Below are positions 17,546 to 25,881 of a stretch of DNA of 59,227 nucleotides, piece by piece (within the stretch, counting starts at the first letter, position 1; each line of letters begins with the position of its first letter). The notes below the pieces were generated by a model. That model did no database searches, was not told the DNA's origin, and saw only the letters and a program-made list of their open reading frames with translations. A program made the position numbers and the translations under genes. This stretch comes from Clostridiales bacterium (GTDB lineage: Bacteria > Bacillota > Clostridia > Oscillospirales > Butyricicoccaceae). The stretch spans positions 1 to 59,227 of the forward strand of contig SFJM01000015.1 of NCBI GenBank assembly GCA_004555915.1. Direction: 5' to 3'.

Positions 17546-17792
17546 GAAACTTCCTCCATCTCCAAAAAAGTTTTGTATCAACTTTACCACATCTCTCATC
17601 GACAACAAAAACAGTTGCCCCTTCCGGCCCATAGAAACCTAAAAACGCATGTTCCCTGTTGTCATTGTTATTTTAGCATAAAATACCATGAAAGTATACT
17701 CCTAAATTTGGTAAAATGTAAAGATTAATACATCAAAAAACGGAAATTCTGTCAGTTTCAGCGTATCTCTCCCAGGATGACCATAAATGCAC

Positions 17793-17824
17793 CAAAAAGC
17801 ACCCGGCAGTTACTGCCGGGTGCT
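17793..17824 (-). terminator. Terminator of pyk
   Basis: AGCACCCGGCAG-TAA-CTGCCGGGTGCT stem followed by TTTTTGG on the minus strand. Confidence 0.9.
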
Positions 17825-17854
17825 GTTGTCAATCATAGGGTGAAGCACAAGAAC

Positions 17855-19282
17855 TTAACTGTTGCTGCCTACAACCTGTACCTTAATCATATTGGTTGTA
17901 CCGGAAACGCCCAGCGGTACGCCAGAGGTAATGACTGCAATGTCGCCATCCTTCAGCAGTCCGCATCCCTTGCTCTGATCCAGTGCATAACCAAACAGAT
18001 CCAGAACACGATCCTTTTCCTCTACCAGAACCGGCGCTACGCCCCATACCAGATTGAGCTGATGATATACGGTTTTCGATGTGGTGCAGCCGATGATATC
18101 ACATGCCGGACGATAGCGGGATACCATCCGTGCGGAACGGCCGGACTTGGTGACGCTTACAATGGCACGTGCATCCAGGTCATGTGCTGTCATACAGGTA
18201 GAATGGCAGATTGCATCGGTGATATCCGGGGTTGCTTTCCGTTCACGGGCCAGGAACCGCTTGCGGTAATCAATGTCCTGCTCGGTACGTGCTGCAATAC
18301 GTGCCATCATCGAAACAGCTTCTACCGGGTACATGCCAGCTGCTGTCTCGCCGGACAGCATGATGGCACCGGTGCCGTCATAAATCGCATTGGCTACGTC
18401 AGTTACTTCCGCCCGGGTCGGACGTGGGTTCTTCATCATGGAATCCAGCATCTGGGTTGCGGTGATAACCTGCTTGCCAGCCTTGACCACCTTTTTAATC
18501 AGCAGCTTCTGGATGGACGGTACATCCTCCGCCGGAATTTCCACGCCCATATCACCACGGGCAATCATAACACCATCAGCAAGCGCAATGATGCTGTCAA
18601 TGTTTTCCACGCCCTGCTGGTTTTCAATCTTGGCAATGATATCAATATTCTCGCCGCCGTTTTCATCCAGAAGCTGACGCAGCTGCTGAACATCATCCGC
18701 TTCACGTACAAAGGATGCCGCAATAAAATCAACACCCTGCTCAATGCCAAAAAGAATATCCGATTTATCCTTTTCACTCAGATACGGGATGGACAGATGT
18801 ACATCCGGTACATTGATGCCCTTATGATTGGACACCACACCGTCATTGAGGACACGGCACAGCACATCCTGTTCCTGGGTCTGTTCCACACGCATTTCAA
18901 TCAGACCGTCATCAATCAGAATGCTGGTTCCTGCCTGTACATCCTGATACAACTCCGGATAGGTAATGGAAATTTTCTCCGGGGTGCCAAGGCATACCCG
19001 CGGGGTCAACCGCAGCAGCTGTCCTTTTTTCAGATAAATTTTTCCATTCTCCATATCACCGGTACGGATTTCCGGTCCCTTGGTATCCAGAAGAATGGCA
19101 ATCGGCAGTCCCAGCTCCTGGCGTACTACCTTCAGCCGATCCATCCGTGCCTTATGCTCTTCGTGCGTTCCGTGAGAGAAGTTAAAGCGTGCAACATCCA
19201 TACCATTACGTGCTACCTCGCGCAGTACCTCAATCCGATCCGTAGACGGTCCCATGGTACAAATGATTTTTGTTTTTCTCAT
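17855..19282 (-). CDS. pyk: Pyruvate kinase
   Basis: A 475-residue enzyme converting PEP and ADP to pyruvate and ATP. Recognisable parts are the start MRKTKIICTMGPS, FNFSHGTHEEH, LLDTKGPEIRTG, the catalytic-lysine region IIAKIENQQGVEN and MIARGDMGVEIP. It ends after the allosteric C domain and lacks the extra PEP-utiliser domain found in some Bacilli. I start it at ATG 19282, eight bases after GAGG; the ORF extends upstream without a site. A terminator separates it from ppdK. Confidence 0.96.
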   Translation of the reverse strand: MRKTKIICTMGPSTDRIEVLREVARNGMDVARFNFSHGTHEEHKARMDRLKVVRQELGLPIAILLDTKGPEIRTGDMENGKIYLKKGQLLRLTPRVCLGTPEKISITYPELYQDVQAGTSILIDDGLIEMRVEQTQEQDVLCRVLNDGVVSNHKGINVPDVHLSIPYLSEKDKSDILFGIEQGVDFIAASFVREADDVQQLRQLLDENGGENIDIIAKIENQQGVENIDSIIALADGVMIARGDMGVEIPAEDVPSIQKLLIKKVVKAGKQVITATQMLDSMMKNPRPTRAEVTDVANAIYDGTGAIMLSGETAAGMYPVEAVSMMARIAARTEQDIDYRKRFLARERKATPDITDAICHSTCMTAHDLDARAIVSVTKSGRSARMVSRYRPACDIIGCTTSKTVYHQLNLVWGVAPVLVEEKDRVLDLFGYALDQSKGCGLLKDGDIAVITSGVPLGVSGTTNMIKVQVVGSNS

Positions 19283-19533
19283 AGACATCACCTCATGTTT
19301 TAGTTCACATTCATTTATTCTCAGTTCTGTCCTTATTATATCCAATGTTACTGATATATGCTACACTCATTTTTAGATTAAAACAATTTTCTTACAAACT
19401 TTAAACACATGTATTCTTAAAGTATCGTACTTTTATCTCAAATTTAACCACAATATAACTATGCTCGTTCATCCCGATAAAAAAAGTATGGAGTGGTCCG
19501 TCCCAATACCTTCCATTCCCTGTTTCCACAGGC

Positions 19534-19573
19534 AAAAAATCCCCCCTCCATCGAAAGGATGGAAGAGGGAGGC
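19534..19573 (-). terminator. Terminator of the double-cubane-cluster reductase operon
   Basis: CCTCCCTCTTCCATCC-TTTC-GATGGAGGGGGG stem followed by ATTTTTTG on the minus strand, about 120 bases after the activase stop. Confidence 0.8.
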
Positions 19574-19694
19574 ACGGCAATCCAGGTCTGAACTGCCCGA
19601 AAACGGACGGAATGAAAACCATCTGTCAGCCTGTATCTTTAGAGAAAACCGGGTACGCTGAACCCCCTCATTCCGGAACATAACCTAAAACCGG

Positions 19695-20474
19695 TTAAGT
19701 TCCACTCTTTCTGACGCTCAGCGCTGCCCCGATCGCTCCGGCATAACGATTGAGCGGGCTGGTCAGCACCGGCATTCTCAATTTCTTTTCCAGAGACTTG
19801 CGAATATATTCACACTCACACAGGCCTCCCGTCAGGCAGATCGTTTTACCATTCAGATCTATTTTCCTGCATTGACCGACGACTTTATCTGTAATCGACT
19901 CTACAATGCCATATGCGATGTTTTCCTTTGCTTCGCCTTTTCCAATCAGGCTGATAACCTCTGATTCCGCAAAGACCGTGCACATGGAACTGATGGACAC
20001 ACCGCTTCCCTTCTCCGCAAGCTCACACAGCTCATTGGGTCTCAACGCAAGGGAATTTGCCATGATTTCCAAAAATCTGCCCGTACCGGCGGAACACTTA
20101 TCATTCATCATAAAGTTCTCAACCCGTCCGTCTTCCAATACAATGATCTTGGTATCCTGTCCGCCAATGTCAATGACCGCTATATCCTGCTCCTGATGAA
20201 TCCATGCCGCTCCTCGCGCATGACAGGTGATCTCTGTTATCGTTTTATCCGCATATGGCACAGAAACCCGTCCATAACCGGTCGCAACACAAGGTTCTGT
20301 TTCCACATCTATTCCCTGTTCTTTCAGCAGCAGCCTGAGCTCCTCCGCAATTTCCACACTGCTCCATCCTGTTGGCTTTACAGCCTGCCAGACCAGCTCA
20401 TTTTTTTCATTGATAACAGCAACCTTTGCACAGGTGGAACCGATATCTATTCCAATATAATGTATTTCTCTCAC
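19695..20474 (-). CDS. Acyl-CoA dehydratase activase / BcrAD-BadFG ATPase partner of the double-cubane reductase
   Basis: An ASKHA-fold ATPase of about 257 residues: GIDIGSTCAKVAV (P-loop 1), DIGGQDTKIIVL, the cluster-ligand cysteines in MNDKCSAGTGRF and ISSMCTVFAESEV, and TGGLCECEYI. This family uses ATP hydrolysis and a [4Fe-4S] cluster bridging a dimer to push low-potential electrons into its partner. The start is unclear: AGGAGGTGAG directs initiation to ATA 20465 (MHYIGIDIGS), while GTG 20474 overlaps that site. It begins eight bases after the DUF3343 gene and probably serves the reductase two genes upstream. Confidence 0.85.
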   Translation of the reverse strand: MREIHYIGIDIGSTCAKVAVINEKNELVWQAVKPTGWSSVEIAEELRLLLKEQGIDVETEPCVATGYGRVSVPYADKTITEITCHARGAAWIHQEQDIAVIDIGGQDTKIIVLEDGRVENFMMNDKCSAGTGRFLEIMANSLALRPNELCELAEKGSGVSISSMCTVFAESEVISLIGKGEAKENIAYGIVESITDKVVGQCRKIDLNGKTICLTGGLCECEYIRKSLEKKLRMPVLTSPLNRYAGAIGAALSVRKSGT

Positions 20475-20481
20475 CTCCTGT

Positions 20482-20760
20482 TCAGCAAAAACGGTTTCTT
20501 CTCGGATTGATCTGGTTCTCCAAAAGCACAATATCATGGTATTCCGCCTGATGCTGTGCAATACACGCTTCCACCCGCTCCAGGTCCTCCGGCTGGAACA
20601 GGATGGACATACCACAGCCCAGTTCTCCCTGAATACATCTGGGTGCCGGAGAAATGCGGGATGGAATTTTTGCTTCTCTTAAGTAGCCCTGCAGTGCCAT
20701 GCCCTGTGTATAATTATCAAACAGAATATAATAATACATCTTCTCTTTGCTGTCTGCCAT
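20482..20760 (-). CDS. DUF3343 protein
   Basis: A 92-residue protein starting MADSKEKMYYYILFDNYTQG, with an SPAPR stretch, a CGMSILF core and a final IVLLENQINPRRNRFC. This is the DUF3343 pattern, a small family often found beside Fe-S reductases and activases in anaerobes, with no proved function. GGAGGAAG precedes ATG 20760; a longer frame to 20793 lacks a site. It lies between the reductase and its activase, so a role in electron transfer or cluster handling is a reasonable guess only. Confidence 0.75.
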   Translation of the reverse strand: MADSKEKMYYYILFDNYTQGMALQGYLREAKIPSRISPAPRCIQGELGCGMSILFQPEDLERVEACIAQHQAEYHDIVLLENQINPRRNRFC

Positions 20761-20833
20761 ATCTTCCTCCGAAACATACAATTGACCTGCCATTGCTGAC
20801 AGGCCAATGCACGATACTGGTATGAGAACAGGT

Positions 20834-22105
20834 TTATCCCAGCATTTCTACAAATGCTTCGATTCTTGTTCTCAGTTGCTCTGCGTCCGCATCGTCATAA
20901 TCGGTTTCGATGCCAAGAACCGGAATGCCTGCTTCCTTCAGTGCCGCCTCTACGGTATAGCCCTCTGTATCATACAGGCAGCAGAACTTCAGGTTGACAT
21001 CAATGACACCATCCACATTGTATTCCTTTGCCAGACGGAGAATATCCTCAATTCTTCCGGTATTCGGCGTGAAGCATGCGCAGTTGATTCCCATATACCG
21101 CTCCGCAAGTGCCTGATACTGTTCCTCCAGCGTTTCCCTGCTCTCGTCAACCAGACGCTCAAAATACCGGGTTCCGGTACAGGTTTCCTCACAGACAACC
21201 GCAGCGCCGCTGGTCTCAATGATATGATGCAGCTTCCAGTTCGGAATTGCCATAGGGGTACCGGTTACCATAATTCTCTTGGTACCTGCCGGGAATACCG
21301 ATGCGCCATCCTGAATGCGCTGTTCCAGTTCATCTGCCAGTCTGTTTGTCATCTGTGCACAGCGAACCGGATCATCAAAGAACGCAATCTGCATCATCAG
21401 CAGTGCATCCTTGCCGCTGATCGGGATATTCTTTGCTTTTCTTGCTTCAAATACACGTGCAAGTGCTTTTCTTTTCTCGTTGACAATGTGAATGGCTTCC
21501 TTCAGCTTTTCCGGTTCGATCTCATTGCCGGTAAACACTTCCACGACAGCAGCAAAATCCGTAATCTCTTCCGCCCACTTCCGGATGTCCTTTTCCCGCT
21601 TCATCTGCGGAATGTCCATGATGTGCATCGGAACATCCCTGCCCAGAATTTCCCATGCTTTCTTCTTGCCATCACAGGTGGTCTCACCCACATACATATC
21701 CGCAATACGGAAGAACGGGCAGGTACGATCCAGCCGTGCACCTACAGATGCCTTAATCAGCGGACAGGTGCTCTTGGGAAGTACCTTTTCGCCGCCGGAT
21801 ACCCAGAACTGGGAGCCGCCGCAAAGACCGGTTACAATGCCATTTGCCGCAATCACAATTTCATCCGGAACATATATACAGAATGTACCAAATACCTTCT
21901 GTCCGTTCTTCTGTGCCTCAATCAGCTCTGCCGGACGAATGCCATGAATATCCGCTACGACCATATCCCAGAAATCCATGGATTCCGGGCGATTCTCCTG
22001 TGACAGATACACATCGCCAAAGGCTGTCGGCAGCACCTGACAGAGTGCGTCATGGGTTTCCAAATCCATGCCTAAATCCTTCCACATTTCCACATAGTTT
22101 GCCAT
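20834..22105 (-). CDS. Double-cubane-cluster-containing anaerobic reductase (2-hydroxyacyl-CoA dehydratase D family)
   Basis: A 423-residue HgdB/FldC-like protein. Cysteines expected to hold the cluster are in TFCIYVPDE, GLCGGSQFW, STCPLIKASVGA, RTCPFFRIADMY and ETTCDGKKKAWE. The length and the single-subunit operon with an activase fit the double-cubane protein group (E. coli YjiM with YjiL; the Carboxydothermus protein carrying an [8Fe-9S] cluster) rather than a true two-subunit dehydratase. Those proteins reduce small molecules at very low potential; the physiological substrate is unknown. Translation starts at ATG 22105 after GAGGAG. It heads the operon behind a leader terminator. Confidence 0.82.
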   Translation of the reverse strand: MANYVEMWKDLGMDLETHDALCQVLPTAFGDVYLSQENRPESMDFWDMVVADIHGIRPAELIEAQKNGQKVFGTFCIYVPDEIVIAANGIVTGLCGGSQFWVSGGEKVLPKSTCPLIKASVGARLDRTCPFFRIADMYVGETTCDGKKKAWEILGRDVPMHIMDIPQMKREKDIRKWAEEITDFAAVVEVFTGNEIEPEKLKEAIHIVNEKRKALARVFEARKAKNIPISGKDALLMMQIAFFDDPVRCAQMTNRLADELEQRIQDGASVFPAGTKRIMVTGTPMAIPNWKLHHIIETSGAAVVCEETCTGTRYFERLVDESRETLEEQYQALAERYMGINCACFTPNTGRIEDILRLAKEYNVDGVIDVNLKFCCLYDTEGYTVEAALKEAGIPVLGIETDYDDADAEQLRTRIEAFVEMLG

Positions 22106-22263
22106 GGTTGTTGTTCTCCTCTTCTATTTTGTTCTATGTTCTGCCGCCATTGTTCCGGCAGCAATAAACGGCTCTGCTTTTTCTGTGACAGTGAGCGCTG
22201 TCTCTTTGGCTTCGGCACACTTGCCACGGTATGGACAACGTAACCCGTGTCCCAAATCCTGAT

Positions 22264-22357
22264 ATAAAAAAGAAAACCCGCACTCTTAAAAGAATACGAG
22301 TTCTAAAGTAGTCACTTCTTTGATACTGATTATAACGCATCACTACAGGCTTGTCAA
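22264..22357 (-). promoter_or_regulatory. Consensus promoter and terminated leader of the double-cubane operon
   Basis: Minus strand: TTGACA (22352-22357), exactly 17 bases, TATAAT (22329-22334). The RNA starts near 22322 and meets a hairpin AACTCGTATTCT-TTTA-AGAGTGCGGGTT (22275-22302) followed by TTCTTTTTT, so a terminated product would be about 58 nt. GAAGTGACTACTTT just after the start resembles a regulator-binding half-palindrome. The first gene of the operon begins 160 bases further on. Attenuation is inferred. Confidence 0.6.
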
Positions 22358-22454
22358 CTGACATTCTCTCTATAGATATTTTATTCCATCCCTGGATTAT
22401 TGCTGTGCCCTTATCAACCGGCACCAGACACGCAACGGTGTCACCGGACTGTAG

Positions 22455-22673
22455 CGACGCCACATTGGCTATGAAAACAGCGTCATTACAAAAAACGCTG
22501 TCTTCGCCTGCAATTACATTTCCAGCCATTTTGAAGGCGTGAAACTCACGGCTCCCCAGGGAACATCTATGCTGTTTCTGGACTGTTCCCAGATGTGGGA
22601 GTTGGCTGGCAGGATGGCGTCCCCACAACAGCTGCCCAGTCCGAACTTTTATCCTCAATGGTATGACCTGTAA
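22455..22673 (+). pseudogene. Decayed C-terminus of a MalY/PatB-type aminotransferase
   Basis: Open frame from 22455 gives NAVFACNYISSHFEGVKL, then TAPQGTSMLFLDCS, which matches the C-terminal domain of class I/II PLP aminotransferases of the MalY/PatB group (HF-x-GVKL..PQGTYMLFLDC). Near 22590 another frame gives DVGVGWQDGVP, the next conserved motif of the same family, so a deletion or frameshift joins them. The upstream PLP-lysine half is absent and there is no start. It lies between two Fe-S operons. Confidence 0.7.
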
Positions 22674-22728
22674 ATAAAAAAAGCCTCCCCTGTCACCCGC
22701 CAAAAACTTCGGGTGACATAAGGGAGAC
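22674..22728 (-). terminator. Terminator of the NifU-like / GGGtGRT operon
   Basis: Minus-strand stem built from GTCTCCCTTATGTCACCC and GGGTGACAGGGGAGGC, followed by TTTTTTTATTT, right after the GGGtGRT gene. Confidence 0.9.
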
Positions 22729-22751
22729 AATTTATTTTTCTAAAAAACGAA

Positions 22752-23753
22752 TCAGCCGTTCAGAGCAGCGTTTACGTCAACTGCAACAGCAACGGAAGCG
22801 CCAACCATCGGGTTATTGCCCATGCCCAGGAAGCCCATCATTTCTACGTGAGCCGGTACAGAGGAAGAACCTGCGAACTGCGCATCGGAATGCATACGGC
22901 CCATGGTATCGGTCATGCCATAGGAAGCCGGACCAGCAGCCATGTTATCCGGATGCAGGGTACGGCCAGTACCGCCGCCGGATGCAACAGAGAAGTACTT
23001 CTTACCAGTCAGCTGGCATTCCTTCTTATAGGTGCCTGCTACCGGATGCTGGAAACGGGTCGGGTTGGTAGAGTTACCGGTGATGGATACGTCTACACCC
23101 TCATGATGCATGATGGCAACGCCTTCACGGACATCATCTGCACCGAAGCAGCGAACCTTGGAACGCTCGCCATCGGAGTAAGCGATTTCCTTCACGATGT
23201 TCAGCTCACCGGTGAAGTAATCGAACTTGGTCTGAACATAAGTAAAGCCGTTGATACGGGAAATAATCTGAGCAGCATCCTTGCCCAGGCCGTTCAGGAT
23301 AACGCGCAGCGGTTCCTTACGAGCCTTGTTTGCGGAACGAGCCAGGCCGATTGCACCTTCAGCAGCTGCGAAGGACTCGTGGCCTGCCAGGAATGCAAAG
23401 CACTTGGTCTCCTCACGCAGCAGCATAGCTGCCAGGTTACCATGGCCGATACCAACCTTACGGTCATCTGCTACAGAACCCGGGATGCAGAATGCCTGCA
23501 GGCCGATGCCGATTGCCTCAGCAGCTTCCGGAGCGGACTTTACTTCCTTCTTGATTGCGATTGCAGCGCCTACAGTGTAAGCCCAGCAAGCGTTCTCAAA
23601 TGCGATCGGCTGTACGGAACGAACGGTAGCAGCCGGGTCAATGCCCTTTGCCTTGCAGATTTCAGCACATTCCTCAACACTGGAAATGCCATACTCAGCG
23701 AGGACACCATTGATCTTGTCAATTCTTCTCTCGTAACTTTCAAATAAAGCCAT
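22752..23753 (-). CDS. GGGtGRT family protein
   Basis: A 333-residue protein named for its SVASGGGTGRTLHPDN motif (about residues 264-279). Other clear parts are FENACWAYTVGAAIA, FLAGHESFAAAEGAIG, MHHEGVDVSITGNSTNPTR and HVEMMGFLGMGNNPMVGAS. The family is common in anaerobic Firmicutes and has no established activity. It begins fourteen bases after the NifU-like gene, within the same operon, and this pairing recurs in anaerobes. Glycine-rich loops suggest nucleotide or cofactor binding, but that is a guess. AAGGAGG precedes ATG 23753. Confidence 0.85.
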   Translation of the reverse strand: MALFESYERRIDKINGVLAEYGISSVEECAEICKAKGIDPAATVRSVQPIAFENACWAYTVGAAIAIKKEVKSAPEAAEAIGIGLQAFCIPGSVADDRKVGIGHGNLAAMLLREETKCFAFLAGHESFAAAEGAIGLARSANKARKEPLRVILNGLGKDAAQIISRINGFTYVQTKFDYFTGELNIVKEIAYSDGERSKVRCFGADDVREGVAIMHHEGVDVSITGNSTNPTRFQHPVAGTYKKECQLTGKKYFSVASGGGTGRTLHPDNMAAGPASYGMTDTMGRMHSDAQFAGSSSVPAHVEMMGFLGMGNNPMVGASVAVAVDVNAALNG

Positions 23754-23767
23754 GATGCCAGTCCTCC

Positions 23768-24460
23768 TTACTCTGCACGCGGGTCGATAAACTTAACACC
23801 CTCAGCAAAGCGGCCATAGGTGTTGGTGTTCTTCTTCATAGCCTCAGCCGGCTCCACACCCTTGCGGATCTGCTCCATCATCTTTCCAAGATGTACGAAC
23901 TCATAGCCGATAACGAGGTTATCCTTATCCAGAGCCAGACGGGTTACATAGCCTTCTGCCATTTCCAGGTAACGGGTGCCCTTAGCCTTGGTGCCATACA
24001 TGGTACCAACCTGGCTTCTCAGGCCCTTGCCCAGATCCTCCAGGCCTGCGCCGATCGGCAGACCATTTTCGGAAAATGCGGTCTGGGTACGGCCATATAC
24101 GATCTGCAGGAACAGCTCACGCATTGCAACATTGATTGCATCGCATACCAGGTCAGTATTCAGAGCTTCCAGCAGGGTCTTACCCGGCAGGATTTCAGAT
24201 GCCATTGCTGCGGAATGGGTCATACCGGAGCAGCCGATGGTCTCAACCAGAGCTTCCTCAATGATGCCTTCCTTTACATTCAGGGTCAGCTTGCAGGCAC
24301 CCTGTTCCGGAGCACACCAGCCGATGCCATGGGTCAGACCGCTGATGTCCTTGATTTCCATTGCCTGAGTCCACTTGCCCTCCTGCGGGATCGGAGCCGG
24401 ACCATGGTATGCGCCCTTAGCTACCGGACACATGTTTTCCACTTCTGCGGAATAAAGCAT
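23768..24460 (-). CDS. NifU-like iron-sulfur cluster scaffold protein
   Basis: A 230-residue protein with the IscU/NifU N-terminal scaffold pattern: Cys in GIGWCAPEQGACKLTL, in ETIGCSGMTHSAAMAS, and in TDLVCDAINVAM, followed by a longer C-terminal extension (residues 130-230) not found in IscU or SufU. It is probably dedicated to its partner GGGtGRT protein rather than to bulk cluster assembly; isc or suf genes are not nearby. AAAGGA precedes ATG 24460. Expression would pass the leader terminator at 24542-24585. Confidence 0.8.
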   Translation of the reverse strand: MLYSAEVENMCPVAKGAYHGPAPIPQEGKWTQAMEIKDISGLTHGIGWCAPEQGACKLTLNVKEGIIEEALVETIGCSGMTHSAAMASEILPGKTLLEALNTDLVCDAINVAMRELFLQIVYGRTQTAFSENGLPIGAGLEDLGKGLRSQVGTMYGTKAKGTRYLEMAEGYVTRLALDKDNLVIGYEFVHLGKMMEQIRKGVEPAEAMKKNTNTYGRFAEGVKFIDPRAE

Positions 24461-24541
24461 AATTCTTATCCTTTCCTGAAACAGATTTTTCCCTTCCTTT
24501 CGGAAGAAAAAGATTCATCTTGAACCAAAACTCTCTCTTAC

Positions 24542-24673
24542 AAAAAAAGCTGACAACCTGTTTTTTTACGAACCAAGTTATCAGCACAGCAGGCATTCTG
24601 CTCGTTCCGAATGCCGCGGAAAAGTTTTGTCTCACTTGTAAATAAGTTTACCATGTGATGCAGTTTTTGTCAA
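24542..24673 (-). ncRNA. 97-nt structured leader with terminator, NifU-like/GGGtGRT operon
   Basis: Minus strand: TTGACA (24668-24673), 17 bases, TAAACT (24645-24650), start near 24638. The leader has a hairpin GGCATTC / GAATGCC (near 24592-24615), an alternative pairing AGCAG/CTGCT in the same place, and then a terminator GCTGATAACTTG / CAGGTTGTCAGC (24549-24585, two G-U) ending in seven T residues. The gene starts 82 bases later. This promoter-aptamer-terminator layout is that of a riboswitch or protein-controlled attenuator; I do not recognise a known class. Confidence 0.6.
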
Positions 24674-24907
24674 CCGGTGCGGTTTTCTATTTGCGTACTT
24701 TTTACACGTCCTCGAACGAATATTTCCACAATTTCAGCAGATTTTCGTCCCAATAAAGTTCAAATGTTCTGCACCTTACAACCACAACTTAACCATTTTT
24801 CTCCATAACAGTATGGCTTCCCCCTGCCGGCCTACAAAATCGCAGCAGGAAAGTACAGCATCTTATACAAAAATTCCTGACAAAGGCATCCATTCCATAT
24901 ACATAAA

Positions 24908-24946
24908 GAAAAAAACGCCCTCTCCCGTTTTCGCGGGAAAGAGCGT
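24908..24946 (-). terminator. Terminator of the SorC-type regulator gene
   Basis: GACGCTCTTTCCCG / CGGGAGAGGGCGT stem followed by TTTTTTTC on the minus strand. The remaining 24674-24907 stretch is AT-rich and shows no gene. Confidence 0.85.
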
Positions 24947-24963
24947 CATCGTATCCGGTTGGG

Positions 24964-25881
24964 TTATTCTTCCAGAAGGGTTTCTGCCAAAGATTCACGG
25001 AGGAAGATATGGGTCAGGATTCCGGTCCGAAGTGCACCGATCAATGCCATCGGACTGACATCCGCAGCACACAGTCCCACGACGCATCGGCAGTGTGTCA
25101 GATTCTCTACCGGGATATGGACGATACAATTGCGCTCGGGTGCCACAATGCTGCCGTTCCGGTCATAGGAATTGCCGGCCAGATGGCCAACCGTGCGGCT
25201 GTTACGCTCCATAGGATAACCCACATCACGCTCAATCGTTGTGTCATGGACACCTACCAGCGCCATATCCAGCTTGTCCCACTGGCGGCTCACAGCCTGA
25301 TAATGGCGGGTAGCATACAGCAGGTTGCGTTCTTCCTCATCCGGGTAAAAAATCGGCGCATGCAGGAAAACCGGCTGTGCGCCATAGCACTCTGCAATAA
25401 TGCGCACATTTTCATCCGAATGGTATTGACGGGAAGAAACATTGCTGTTGCCCAGCAGCGGGCAGACGGACCGGATGGATGTGGCATGGGGCGGGACACG
25501 ATCCAGCAGCTTTGTTGCCGTACCGATAATGGACCCCCATCCAATGCCCAGATATTCCGGCTGCCGTTCTTCGATAAATTCCAGCATTCGCTTTGCGATA
25601 TCATGGTCTATTCTTGCGCTGGATTCTTCATCGGAAAACAGCACAGCCTCCTGCAGCCCAAACTGCTGGCACAGGCGTTCCTGCAGGGTTTCCCGGTCAC
25701 AGGCTGGCCGGTGCACGCGGATTTCCACGATACCCACATCCCGCGCCTCCTGCAGAATGCGGCTGACCAGAGGACGGGAAATATTCATCAGTGTGGCAAT
25801 TTCCCCCTGTGTTTTGTCTTCTTCATAATACAAATGCGCAACCCTTGTCAGGCGTTCCAATTTGTTCTTTCTATAGTTCAT
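24964..25881 (-). CDS. SorC/DeoR-type sugar-binding transcriptional regulator
   Basis: A 305-residue regulator. Residues 1-60 hold the helix-turn-helix (YYEEDKTQGEIATLMNISRPLVSRILQEAR) and the rest a sugar-phosphate sensor domain of the NagB-like fold (YLGIGWGS, GLCAADVSPMALIGALRTG). SorC-family proteins usually control sugar uptake and breakdown genes and respond to phosphorylated sugars, but no sugar operon adjoins it, so its targets are unknown. AAAGAG precedes the ATG. It stands alone with a long upstream region (25882-26259). Confidence 0.85.
   Translation of the reverse strand: MNYRKNKLERLTRVAHLYYEEDKTQGEIATLMNISRPLVSRILQEARDVGIVEIRVHRPACDRETLQERLCQQFGLQEAVLFSDEESSARIDHDIAKRMLEFIEERQPEYLGIGWGSIIGTATKLLDRVPPHATSIRSVCPLLGNSNVSSRQYHSDENVRIIAECYGAQPVFLHAPIFYPDEEERNLLYATRHYQAVSRQWDKLDMALVGVHDTTIERDVGYPMERNSRTVGHLAGNSYDRNGSIVAPERNCIVHIPVENLTHCRCVVGLCAADVSPMALIGALRTGILTHIFLRESLAETLLEE

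Noticed and set aside
14846..17728. 960-residue plus-strand open frame
   Set aside because: It is the antisense of ppdK, open only because ppdK has biased codons. No start signal.
17777..19303. 508-residue plus-strand open frame
   Set aside because: Antisense of pyk; no ribosome-binding site or domain.
20834..22105. Lactoyl-CoA or phenyllactyl-CoA dehydratase subunit
   Set aside because: True dehydratases need two related subunits; only one is present, together with the DUF3343 gene and activase, which fits the single-subunit double-cubane group better.
22134..22730. 198-residue minus-strand open frame
   Set aside because: It runs across a terminator, a promoter and the aminotransferase remnant read on the wrong strand.
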